Positions 11,428 to 22,584 of a stretch of DNA of 64,000 nucleotides are shown piece by piece. Below the pieces are notes generated by a model that made no database searches, was not told where the DNA came from, and saw only the letters and a list, made by a program, of their open reading frames with translations. Origin of the DNA: Arthrinium phaeospermum (taxonomy: Eukaryota; Ascomycota; Sordariomycetes; Amphisphaeriales; Apiosporaceae). The position numbers and the translations under genes were made by a program. Position 1 is the stretch's first letter, and each line of letters opens with the position of its first letter. The stretch covers positions 434,001 to 498,000 of the forward strand of contig QYRS01000002.1 in the NCBI GenBank assembly GCA_006503535.1, given 5' to 3'.

Positions 11428-12239
11428 GGTAGGAATTGAGGCAGAAATCCAGCAGGATCTTCAGGCACGTGTCGAGATCTGTGAGATTACTTAGACCGAT
11501 AATGCCGTTACTGGTAATGTGAGTGATAATATTTGAAGGTTGGTAGATTTGGGATAATGAAATAGCTCAGTTCTTTTCATTCGAATCCGAGTTCAGGGAC
11601 TAAATGTCCTAGATATATGTCAATCATGTTGGAATCCTCCTGATGATTGCGTCGGCGGTCACCGCTTTCCACTTTCCACCTTTGGTCTGGTGATGTTTGT
11701 TGACCGATGCGATCTGGAAAGAAAAAGCACAAACATTGTCTAAGCTTTAAATAACACACAATTTAAACGCAGTTGGTATGCAAGCGTTTCAAAATCAAAG
11801 TCCAACTGCCTGGAACTGTACGTAACTCAAACGTGACGACAACTGAACAACAGAAACGTCCATGTTCCAGACCCCACAGGAAGTTTGGCTGACGTCAAAT
11901 ATGCAGTTGGTGTGCCTCGAGTACCAGGATCGTCCCGGACGATAGACAGTGCAGTCACAGGGGTCCGACAATAATGTAAAAGATACCGGGTGGATCTGAC
12001 CGGCCCCGGCTGGAATGCAGGTAACACCGTTTAAGTAGCATTCGGTTGGTTGTTGCTTCCTGGGCCCATTCCGTACCAGCGGAATGTTGCCGCAACCGTT
12101 CCTAGCAAACGTGGCATACAATCAGATGATGGGCTTTTTCATATGGACCTCGGCTCGGCGAACATTAGTCGATCATTGGCCAAGCATCGGATTACGCTTC
12201 ATCGCCATTGCTTTACCTGACACTGTCCCAACTGCAGAT
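11428..12239. other. Divergent intergenic between pseudokinase and C2H2 genes
   Basis: 812 bp holding both promoters. It contains the cysteine-rich minus-strand frame listed separately at 11795-12121. Otherwise no element was recognised. Confidence 0.4.
11795..12121 (-). pseudogene. Possible relic of a small cysteine-rich protein
   Basis: An open minus-strand frame of 108 codons without an ATG at its beginning; the only internal Met is late. It encodes seven Cys in a spaced pattern (NGCGN, TECYLNGVTC, DPCDC, TNC, TSC) with a short beta-like, Ser/Val-rich end. This composition resembles small secreted fungal proteins. However, no signal peptide exon can be found upstream before the divergent gene begins at 12240, so it would be a 5'-truncated relic. 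It could also be chance. Confidence 0.25.
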
Positions 12240-13725
12240 ATGAGCTCCCAGCCGGGTATCTACAGCCTTATTGAGAGATGCCGAGCATTATTCACAGACT
12301 GCCGATGCCTGGAGCGTTTGAGTGTCGACCAGTGGGCCAAGAACCGCCTGGCGAAGTTCAATCTATGGGCGTCTGACATCGGATCTTCTGTTGGTCACCA
12401 GAGCTCCTTAGATACTTCCTTACTGGCTGATCGTGAGACTCAACATGTGCTACAATTCTCTCTGGTTATGCTGCAGCAAGATTTAGAAGCCTGCAAGATA
12501 CACGGTGTGTTTGCAAGTTGCTATATAACTAAATCGAAATATATGGCTTTGTTGCTAATGCAATGCAGCTCAAGATGATGGCACGGCCGAATCTCTGGAG
12601 GGTCCTAAGAACACTAAACCGACATTGGCATCAACAGATATACCGAGGCCTCCACTGCCGCCATGGTCAGATAATTCAGACTCGAGCTCGGAAGATTACG
12701 ACGACGACGGCGCGACAATCACTCCCCTAGATGAAGCCAAAACATCCATCGATTCAACATTGAATCAGCTCGTGCACCTCGTTGTGGCCAGTCGTAATAG
12801 GTATAGCAAAAGGTTTGAAAAGGCTGACCGCCTATTGGTGCCGAAACACATCTTGGGACTTCGACGTCGTTTAGAAACAGAGCTACTCGACGTGGGGCCA
12901 TCCCAGTATTCACGACTCAGCGAGATTCAGAAGCGCTTGGTCGATGCTAACATAAAGAGGCGAAAGAGATTCGCCTTTGCACATAAGTACTCACTGGATC
13001 CAGCTCGGCGATCAGTGGTCAACAAAAGTCTCGAAATGACGTTACAAGCCACGATTGATGGTTTGGGAGCCACCAAAATAGATGATACGCGAGCTACAAG
13101 TAATTCGCCAGCTACGCCTACCATGACTCAGACCTCACGGGGACTTGAGGATCTGCCTCTAGCCCATGATGATAATGGCGTCGAGTTTCGGTGTCCCTGC
13201 TGCTGCCAAATGTTCCCGATCTCCATCTTGCAAGACACGGGTTGGTGGAAGTACGTATTTATTATCTCAAATGCATTGCCTGCTCACGCAAACTCTCGTA
13301 TTTACACTTCATACAGGAGCCATTTGGACCAGGACCTTTGCCCCTATACATGCATCTGGCCAGACTGCCCCAGTCCGGACACATTATACGCTACGAGACA
13401 CTTGTGGGAGTTGCACCGGCTGAAACACCACCGCGAGGGGCAATATTGGACATGTTTTCCGTGTGATGGTGGTAGTGAACCCCTCTTTTCTAACGAGGCA
13501 GATTGGAAAGCCCACACTCTCAAGATGCACGGAGAAGCCGTACAGGAAAGCGTCATGCCCTATTTGATGAAGAGCTCGAGGAGATCCGTGCAAGCGGAAT
13601 TCGGCTCATGTCCGATATGTGACTGGCCTACATCAGGAGAAATTCAGGTCGACGAAAGAGCCGTTGTCGATCATGTCGCCACGCATATATACAGCTTCGC
13701 AGTCCTTTCGCTACCCTGGTCATAA
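12240..13725 (+). CDS. acuF-like C2H2 zinc-finger protein, short paralogue
   Basis: Three exons, join(12240..12504,12569..13250,13317..13725), give 451 aa. The start at 12240 is supported by the paralogue at 18789, whose first exon has the same length (265 nt) and phase. Order: an N-terminal cap with AKNRLAKFNLWASDIG (residues 30-50), a low-complexity Ser/Asp stretch, a helical block ending near KRRKRFAFAHKYS, then a Cys/His block: FRCPCCCQMFP, CPYTCIWPDCP, a HLWELHRLKHH finger-like element and CPICDWP, finishing HIYSFAVLSLPW. This matches the family named oxidoreductase acuF-like C2H2 zinc finger in fungi. The protein stops right after SLPWS, exactly where the paralogue continues into a kinase-like region. 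Function unknown. Confidence 0.8.
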
Positions 13726-14653
13726 TAACGGCTTCAATAAGGAGTCAAGAAATCGGTATGTTGCCGCTGGAACAGCGCCCATCAACTTCGGACCTTTGAG
13801 CCGCAAAGGTATTATCTGTGGCATCTAGTCTAATAGTCGTCACACGCGATCTGTTCCAGCCTAGCACACCATAAATTACATAATAGCAAGAACCTCTGAG
13901 AACGCCACTCGATGCTTCGGTTGCATTGGAGGTCACCTGGCTGAAGCTCATGTTCAGTTCCATGCGTTGGAGTCCATTTTTCCAAGGAACGTTTCTGAGC
14001 AAACACTATCGGAGAGAGTTCCAGTGCATATTTATACGTTCAACACAAGCGGTTGCACCGCTGAAGAGAAATTTGTCCATGGAGTTAATCTTAAGGTCTT
14101 ATAATTACTATATTCCTTATGCGTCTTGTTCTATCTTATACCATATTGCAATTCATTCTTCTACATCTTAGTTACCACCTCTAGCGACGTATCTCTCAGT
14201 ATAGGACTGAAAATTGTGAACGAAAGTCAATGCTTGAGGAACTATTCCATTGTCTGTTTTACATCCATTGAACCAATCTGTTTCTTTGGTTGCTTCCCAG
14301 TAGATTTGCAGTAGATTTAGGGGTTGTGAGGGGGGCATTTACCTCAATAGGTAGCTGATAAGAAGAAGGAGGAAAAGGTAAGTTGAGCGTCCAAATCCGA
14401 GCTGACTGCAGAGTGAGAATGCGGCCTTATGTAAGTAGGTACTTATGCATGCTGCGCGTGATTTGATTGCTTCTTCTGGTAGATCTACGGCCAGCTGTCT
14501 GACAGTCGCCAGGCAATGGCCCCTACGATTTGATCAGTTTTACCCCACGTTGGGTCACCACCTCGAAATTCGAGTTTAAACAATGGCATCGCATGTTTTG
14601 CTCATTCTTTAATATTCGAAGATAACTGCATTATACCTGAAATAGAAAGCACT
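13726..14653. other. Intergenic, partly AT-rich
   Basis: 928 bp between the C2H2 gene and the protease gene. The stretch 14000-14200 is AT-rich. I looked for a remnant of the kinase-like region that the paralogue has and found no open frame with its motifs. Confidence 0.4.
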
Positions 14654-17391
14654 ATGGACGGTTACGACGAGACAACCATGCTAGACTTGGCGTCTAGGGC
14701 TCTTAGTGAGACCGCTCATTTTGCTGCGCAACTTGGTGCCGACCGGAAGTGTCAACATTGCTCGAAACTCGGTGGCGAGCTCTACTTTATCTATCAGCTT
14801 ATTGAAGACGACGAAAATAACCAAAACAAATGGCTTCGGCGCAATATACCGAAGCTATTGAGGCACTTGGAATTTGGGATATTTGGGGTAGGTATTGGTG
14901 GTTCATTGAAATCTCTGGGCAATTTGCTGATACATGAACTTAAGTGGTCGAAACAAGGATTTCCACACTTGTCTGAACTCGCGCAGGCTACTCGCGGTTC
15001 AAACATGCACACCCAAGCACTAACTAACCTTAAGAATGGGCTTATTTCTATAAGTTCCTCTAATCGACCACCAATCAAGGAACTGACCACCCACGTCCAA
15101 GAGTTTAGGAGGCGAGCAGGAGCCTCGAAGGTTATCAGAGACGAACCGAAGCTCCTACCAAGCACCTCGCCCCCAGCTCATGCAAGCGAGGTAAGCCTTG
15201 TTCACAAGGTTCTTAAAGAACATTCTTTCTGTACTTGTCCTCTGGACAGCCCAGTCTACGAAGAACAGCGGGCATGTCACCTTGTCAGACTCCTGTTGCC
15301 GGTTCCAGCAAGCTATGATGATGCGCGTTTGCCATGGAACTTCCTGGTTTCGACTAGTTCTTCAGTCAGTAACGCAAAGTCGGTTAGATGGCAAGATTTG
15401 GGGCTGCGTGTACTACCGTAAGTTGCACCATTAAGTCGTGAGGGGTACACTAACTGAGACAACGAATCAGGAGGGGAAATAGTACCAAAAAGGCTCGTTT
15501 CTCAAACAAGGCAGCTCCCTCGGACACGGTGGAGACAAGCCAGCCGGCTGAAGACATTGAGATCGGAGGCCTGTGCAGCGTACTTCAGACGGAGACAAAG
15601 TCGCGTATTTGCCTCGTCATACAGAACGAGTGCCTCCGGAAACTTCTCATTGGGGAACCGCTTTCTCAGGAAGTAGATCAAGGCCTGAGTCTATCTTTGG
15701 CGACTATACTTACGATGTATACGTTAACTCGCCAAACAAAGGTGGTCCTGGCTTACATCTTGGCTTTCTCGGCCTGGCGATTCTACGAATCCGACTGGAT
15801 GAAGACCCCATGGACCAGTGAAACCATACACTTCTTGAAACAACCCGACAGGAAGGATCCCCACGGTGGTCTGAAGGTGTATCCAACAAGACCATACTTT
15901 GCCGCAAACCTCGATGTCCGAAGTCCAAGCGTGTCGGAATCAAGCACAACTCAAGGGTTGATACACCGTTACCCCCGGGCATTTTCACTTGGCATTTTGT
16001 TGGTAGAGATAGGAATCGGCTCCGTACTTCGACGACCGGATGACGAGGCTAGCACAAACAATCCTACCTGTCAAACAAATACAGATTGGCAAACTGCGTG
16101 GGAGTGGGTTACGAAAGATATACCTTGGCCAGACTTTGACTATAGTGCATACAAAGCCGTGGCCAGGTACTGCCTTGACCCTAAAGCACTCGACGCAGCC
16201 TCGTTTGCACGTCCCAAGCCTAATGATGGAGATATTGATTACCCGGAAACACGCAAGGACTCGATTTACAAGATGGTGGTGCATCCATTGGAACAGCTGC
16301 TAGCTGGGACCGGTTGGAAGAACGAGATAAGCACCATTGGCCCGCTCGAAAAATACAGGCCTTCTACCTGTGATCAACCAGAAGCTGGGGTAGCAGCGGT
16401 TCGAGATAACCGCTCGAGAGGAAAAAGATCCGCCGAAAATTGGTTGAAGCAAATTGATCTGCTTAATGAGAAGGTTATAGGAACCAACCCCTGCCCTTTG
16501 GGGACGAATAGGGTACGATCCGGACACCCCTTTCTTCCTTCGGCGCGAGAGAAGGATAAAACAATGGAAAGACTGGGTCGATTCTGCGCCGTCTGCAGTG
16601 GACACTCACGGCCATGGAACACATATTCTAGGTTTGATCATGCGTATTGCTCCCGAAGCCGACGTTTTCGTGGCGAGGGTAGCGAAGACGCCAGACGATC
16701 TTGGTAATGTAGACAATGTTGCTAAGGTAAATGACAACTTTCATGGCCCGAACGATGATTAGAAGCTGACTGTCGACAGGCAATCGAATGGGCACAGCGA
16801 GAATGTAAAGCAGACCTGATCAGCATGTCCTTTGGATACACCAAGGACCATCTCCCCATCAGTAAAGCCATTCGTTCCGCTATCAATGACCGCGATGAAT
16901 CAGTGGTCTTCTTTGCAGCAGCTTCGAACTCCGGTGCCAACACCACCGAGCTATTTCCTGCACGCCACGAGTCCGTCATTTCTATCCGTGGCACGTCAAG
17001 CAACGGCTACATAGCCGACTTTAATCCACCTCTCAACCGCCGCGAACATGTGGCACTTGCCACATTAGGGATAGAGGTGCCCTCTGAGCCCCTTAGCAGT
17101 GATTCCAGTCAGAAGCCGTCGGTCAAGAGTGGGACTTCGGTTGCTACGGCCATCAGTGTTGGTATCGCCGGGCTGCTCCTTACCTACGTGTATCGACAAT
17201 CCAGTCGTCAATCATACCATGACGTCAAGGGCAAGGTACACACCAGAAGGGGAATGCTTGCCATGCTCGAGAACATTTCGAGTCCTTCCATCCATCGCGA
17301 TTTCCTATACATCAAGCCTTGGTGCTTGTCAAACTTGGCGCCTGATACCCTGTGGGCGAAATTTGAAGCCACTTTGCTAGGTTCCGATTAA
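14654..17391 (+). CDS. DUF7580-like / subtilisin (S8) protein, probably disrupted
   Basis: Exons 14654..15417, 15471..16726 and 16780..17391, both introns GT..AG and in phase. The N-terminal part (helical, then a degenerate kinase-like lobe with FSLGILLVEIGIG) matches what fungal annotation calls DUF7580. The C-terminal part is a subtilase: DTHGHGTHILGL carries the His, AAASNSG the oxyanion Asn, and SGTSVATA the Ser. The reading frame changes by +1 near 16510, between NRVRS in the upstream frame and YDPDTPFF in the downstream frame. The expected strand with the catalytic Asp (DTG-type) is missing in all three frames. As read, translation would continue in the wrong frame past the His motif to a stop near 16708. 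Either the allele is inactive or the assembly has an error. It is convergent with the gasdermin-like gene. Confidence 0.78.
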
Positions 17392-17608
17392 GTTTTTCTT
17401 TTCACTTTAGCCTTCATCCCCTTTCATTGTCTGTATGGTAGCGATGCTTTCATTATGGAAAATGGTTCCACCCAAAGTGTTATGAAGGTCAGCTTCAATG
17501 TCCACGAAATTTATTGACCTTGTGTAACTAAACAAACTAAGCAGATGCTGTGGTACAACTATTAAGAAAAGATTACAATACAGAAGAACATATGCCTAAC
17601 AATTTGTA

Positions 17609-18505
17609 CTATTCTCCGTGTTGGACGATGGTGACAGAGACGCCTTCATCTTCAATAATTGTAGCCAATCCACCCTCTGCTACTGCTTTCAGATCAGGGG
17701 TCGCAATAGCGCAGGTCGCTACATCAGTTCCTACCAGAGCATTGTCATCGTCTGTATAGTCCTCTTCCTCCGAACTGTCGTCATCGCTAGTGCTGAGAAA
17801 CTGCTGCTTGTGGGTGAACTCATCGACTCGTAGGCGCTTCTCTTTCCAACCCTTCCACTCGATCTTAAGCAGTTGATATGCAAAGATGATGTCGCCCTCT
17901 GTGCTCCAGCTATCGTTATTGCCATTGGTTTTCCCATGGCTGATGCTTGCTCCCACATCAACGCTGCCGATGGGGACAGGAGCTGTCGCGGTGCCCTCGA
18001 GAGACACTTTGTACGACTTAGACAACTCTTTGCGGGCAGCAAACCCCTGCGCGATCTTGAGCCCGGTGATCATGTAAACAGGATGACCTCCGAAAGCGAA
18101 AGAGTCGCCTCGCATGATCGCCCTTGTCTTGGGGTCGGATATTCTGTGTCTTATTTCGTCGTCGCTGGGATCTTCGGCAAAGTACATTGTCGTGAGCGCT
18201 TCGGACATGTATTCGGTGAACGCGTTCTTCGATTTCTCGCCAGAGAGTCGCGGGCCGAGAAATTGCAGGAATTGGGCCCAGACCGCCAGGGCATTGTCTT
18301 GGCCGGCGTTGCGACCAAGGGTGCGCTCGGCCTCGACAACACACTCGATGTGGGGATAGCGTGCATTTAGCTCGGAGGGGTCCAAGCTCGATAGAGGCCG
18401 GTGTGGTCGCAAGGGGTCGACAATGATGGATCCGAGACGGATCGGCCCGGTCTCTGGCCGAAACGTGAAGTTCGGTGCTAGAAAGTAAGTCGGTCGTTGT
18501 GCCAT
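17609..18505 (-). CDS. Gasdermin-like pore-forming cell-death protein (HET-Q1/RCD-1 type), putative
   Basis: Single-exon gene of 298 aa. The open frame extends 31 codons further upstream without an ATG, so the ATG at 18505 is used. It begins TYFLAPNFTF then GPIRLGSIIVDP, the opening I associate with fungal gasdermin-like proteins. A central block VYMITGLKIAQGF (143-155) precedes a Gly/Ser-rich beta region and GDIIFAYQLLKIEWKGW (204-220). Residues 241-254 are a strongly acidic linker, followed by a short 44-residue tail. This is the layout expected of a pore-forming domain held by a small removable C-terminal segment. Length is close to fungal gasdermins (about 260-300 aa). The adjacent subtilisin-like gene, 217 bp away tail to tail, fits known protease-gasdermin pairs. 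Identification rests on memory of the family and context, not on a search. Confidence 0.58.
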   Translation of the reverse strand: MAQRPTYFLAPNFTFRPETGPIRLGSIIVDPLRPHRPLSSLDPSELNARYPHIECVVEAERTLGRNAGQDNALAVWAQFLQFLGPRLSGEKSKNAFTEYMSEALTTMYFAEDPSDDEIRHRISDPKTRAIMRGDSFAFGGHPVYMITGLKIAQGFAARKELSKSYKVSLEGTATAPVPIGSVDVGASISHGKTNGNNDSWSTEGDIIFAYQLLKIEWKGWKEKRLRVDEFTHKQQFLSTSDDDSSEEEDYTDDDNALVGTDVATCAIATPDLKAVAEGGLATIIEDEGVSVTIVQHGE

Positions 18506-18788
18506 GAACGCGATGTTTGCCTCTATGGGATCTCGGCTGACTGAGTGGCATCTAGCAGCAATCACAACAGCTGAATGCGGTTCAGCCTTGTCTTGCACCC
18601 CTCACTATCTCCAGCCTATCAATTTGGCCCGATTCGACGTACCTCCCAAACCGGCATAGTGTGGTGAGACACAGCTAGAAATTCATGGACGTTTATGGCG
18701 TTCCCATATTGAAGCATGTCAGCATATTACCCCGACCCATTGAACATCACATCAGATCGTACTCTCAAGTGTTGCCCACATTGCCGCC

Positions 18789-21700
18789 ATGACCGGCCCC
18801 ACGAAAATATACGCTATAACTAGAGCATGCCAGACAGCCTTTCAAGAATGTCGATCCATTGAGAAGTTGATGGTCAATGAATGGGCAGAAAATCGCCAGG
18901 CAGACTTCAATCTATGGGCATCTGGTATCGGCGCTTCTTCTCGCCACCGAGCCTCGTTAGATGCCCGTTTGTCTGTTAACAAGGATGCGCGAGATTTTAT
19001 CTATAATTTGATGAGGGCTCTATGCAATACCTTGGAGCGATGCAAAGATCTTGGTGAGTCTCGGGACAGTCAAAGGACCCAATATTCGATTTTCACGATC
19101 GCTGCTGACAAAGTACAGCACAGGGTATAATCTGTTTGGAATTGGCAGAAGAAAGGGGCCGTCCTCAGGACGTTGCATCGTCGCTGGAACACAGATCATT
19201 CTCTCCATGGTCGACTCCGTCGGACATGAGCTCGAGTGAAGAATCTTCGACGAGCAAAAACAACATCGGCACACCCGACGAACTGAACGAGGCTATCAGC
19301 GGTGTGGATGCGATCTTGAATCAGCTTGTGCTTAATGGTGTCCTCATTCGCCGCGCCGGCAACCGCTCGCGGCTTCAGAAAGCTGATAAGACATTCGCAT
19401 CTGAAAATTATGCTGATCTCCAGAAGTTCCTAGAAACGCTGCTGCTGAGTCAAGGGCCACATACAACTTCCGACGCATTTACACCAGACTATTTCGACCC
19501 ATCGAAGCTCAGTAGTGCCCAGAAAGGCCTGATACATGCCAATCTCAAGAGGCGCCATAGATTTATCTACGCCCAAAGACATTCTTGCAAATTAGATGCA
19601 AAACTGGAATCTCCGGAACATCATCATACTGCTGATAATAAGCCAGCAGTCGATGTTGGAGTGGAAAGAGCGGGGTTAAACCAACAATTTTCACCAGCAA
19701 CAACGGCGACCACTAAATCGGCAATTCAACCCTCGATGGTATACCGTCCTGACGTACCAAGCAATACTGAAACCGCTGCCTCTGGTATTACGGATCTAGA
19801 TGCGAAGAAGCTGGATGATGGCAACATCACATTATCCGTTTCCGGAGCCACCGAAGCATCGCAGACTGTCACCAAGCTGAAGTATCCACACCCTCCAACC
19901 CGGAAGGATGAGGCACTCGTTTTTCGGTGTCCATGTTGTTGCCAAGTGCTTCCTGTCATGTTGCGCGATACTACTACGCGATGGAGGTAAGACGTATTCT
20001 CTAATACATGGAGTGCATAGACTGTATAAGTGTAAACCATTCGCTTACTTAAAGCACAGAAAACATTTGGCCCAAGATGTGTGTCCTTATACATGCTTCT
20101 TGTCAGGCTGTTACAAGCTTTTCAACACTAAACAGCTCTGGACCTCTCACTTGCTTGAAGACCACTATAGCAAGGACTACTGGATTTGTTACGCCTGTAT
20201 CGATAGTAAAACCTTTGAAACGGAAGCGGCCTTTGAGTCACATATCCTTGATAAGCATTCAGATGCTATTTCAACCAGCCAAATAGCACCCCTCATAGAG
20301 GCGTCCCGAAGATGCACGCCCGCCGAAATCAATGTGTGTCCCATCTGCCGCTGGCCAGAGTCGGAGGGTATTCAGGCTGAAAGCGAGGCTATTATCGATC
20401 ACATTGCCGAGCACATCCATGGCTTCTCTTTACTTTCACTACCCTGGGCTCCTGATGATTACCCTGAACACCAAACAAGCAATCACCGAAGTATTGCAAT
20501 CGTGGACGCATGGCTGTACAACAGTGCTCCAACTGACATCGGGACTATTCCTGGACCTCTCAAACATCAGAGCCGCGGTACTGACTACTTTCATTACAAT
20601 GACTATTTCGGAGAGAGTACTATGGGCAGCAACAACAGTAGTGAAGACACCGGTAATGCTTCGGTACTCACTGCGATGGAAGAGTTGAAGAAGATGAGAG
20701 AGGAAGATTCCCTGAAGTATGCTTCCAGCGAAGAGAGCGGTGATGAAGACTTGAGCTTCCCCGCTGCCGCAAAGCCGTCCTCAAAACTTCGATGCAACTG
20801 CAAGCCTCCAGAAAGTGGCGGGTCGGATATGACTAAATACTGCATGAGTCCCAAAGAGCTTAACCAACACTTCAGTCCACCACTATCTTCAAAACATATG
20901 CCAAGAGCCATCGATTTAATTCGGAGAGCTATGCGGGAATCCCTTTCCAGAAACACATGGGAACACGAGTCTTTCTATTTGCCTAACGATATCTTCGAAA
21001 CGCTGTTTTGTATGGAGACAGTAAAATCACTTCTGAGGGAAGGCGCAGGTCTCGAATTGGACGAACTCAAGCACAAAGTTGCCCAAATACATCAATTTGC
21101 CCCCTCCGAGGATTTTCCAAGTCGACGGAGAATCTTGGCAATTCTTACCCTGATGGACAGCCTAAGGAAGATCAATGAGATCATGCAACACGGCCTCTGG
21201 GATGGCGATCTTCCCTTCGCTGACAGCAAATTCCCTGTTACTGACTGGGATTGGAATGAACGAACTCTGTTCAGAGTTTATCGGGGATATCTCTCTGCGC
21301 CTTTCTTTGATTTTGGCAGTGATACACTGCCGTCGTATTCATTCGACGAGCATACTGTTTTGCCCTTCACGGAATGTAAGAGGATCAGTATTGGTCCTGG
21401 TGGAATAGCACGCCGAATAAAGGTGCACCCGAACCATCATAATTACCAACGGCGGTTGAAGGGAATGGAGGGTGATGAGCCGCAATCTCTTGATCCGGCA
21501 TCCTCCCATGATCCAGAGCGCACACCATACTTTTGTTTGAAAGAGATCGTTCCCGGTAATAGACAAGCATATGAAGAAAAGCTGGTTGCGCTTGATTGGA
21601 TGTTCGGGAGAAGCCAAGGCGACGACCACCACCTCAAGCTTCTCCTTAGTTTTCAGCATGGGGACAGATTCTTCTTGGTATTCGAGTGGGCTGATGGCAA

Positions 21701-22584
21701 CCTCCAAGATTTTTGGGATAATGAGCCCCAGGGAAAACATACTAACGATGACGTCTGGTTCTACGAACAGTGCATTGGAATAGCGACGGCACTGAAAAGG
21801 TTTCATGGGATGTCGACAAGGCAGATAGAGAATCGCAATAGCCTCCATGAGCATGCTGTCGAGGAACAGGGCGAATTCGGTCACTACGGTAACATCAAGT
21901 CTACCAACATCCTGTGGTTCCGGGATTACGACGACAAACACAATCATATGGTATTATCTGATCTGGGGCTAACCAGAGACCACTTAGACGCCACCAATTC
22001 TCAGCTTCGGTACATTGATTTGGACGGGCTCACAAGGCAGTATGTCCCACCAGATATGGATCTCGGTATGTGCATATCTCAAAGATATGACGAATGGTGC
22101 CTCGGATGTGTGTTTCTGGAGTACTGCATCTGGTACCTTGAAGGTCCTGATGGTCAGATGAGATTTGTGGAATCGGTTGAGGCCGAGTCCATGACAACAT
22201 TGACTCCAGCTACTAAATATCAAGAGCATCACTACTTCAATATCGTGGAGGCCGACAACGGGCAGAAGCGGGCAACTGTGAAGCATGCCGTCACTGATGT
22301 AAGTGAGAGCGCATTGACCATCAATAGACATGCCTCGGTTCAGTCCTATCGCGCTAACCTCCCGTTAGACCATCAATCAGCTGCGCAATCTTCCCAACTG
22401 CACGCCATTCGTGGAGGAGATGCTAGGTCTCATCGAGAAGCATATGCTGCAGGCTGATGACAAAAAAAGGCTCCCAATCGATATGATCTGTCGCGAGCTA
22501 TTCGATTTCAGAAAGTCATTGCCCAAACCTGGAGATGTCAAGCACACGGCTAGCGAACTTGCCCAACATACACGGGGCGCATGA
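18789..22584 (+). CDS. acuF-like C2H2 zinc-finger protein fused to a pseudokinase
   Basis: Four exons, join(18789..19053,19119..19986,20060..22298,22369..22584), give 1195 aa. The first two introns sit at the same places and phases as in the 12.2-kb paralogue. Order: an N-terminal cap with FNLWASGIG; a Ser/Thr-rich linker; the Cys/His block FRCPCCCQVLP, CPYTCFLSGC, CPICRWP; HIHGFSLLSLPW; an acidic linker; a pre-kinase module (FYLPNDIFETLF..., DGDLPFADSKFPV...); then a kinase-like domain with CLKEIV (Lys), the loop GNIKSTNILWF, SDLGLTRD and YDEWCLGCVFLEY. The catalytic-loop Asp is Asn here, while the metal-binding Asp is kept as DLG, so activity is doubtful. A long 4th exon completes the C-lobe. 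Role unknown; signalling or scaffold in incompatibility is inferred from context. Confidence 0.82.

Noticed and set aside
16489..16511. Explaining the protease frame change by a short intron
   Set aside because: The only GT..AG pair that fits is about 38 nt, too short, and still leaves the catalytic Asp strand missing. Splicing to the AG before the His motif gives the wrong frame.
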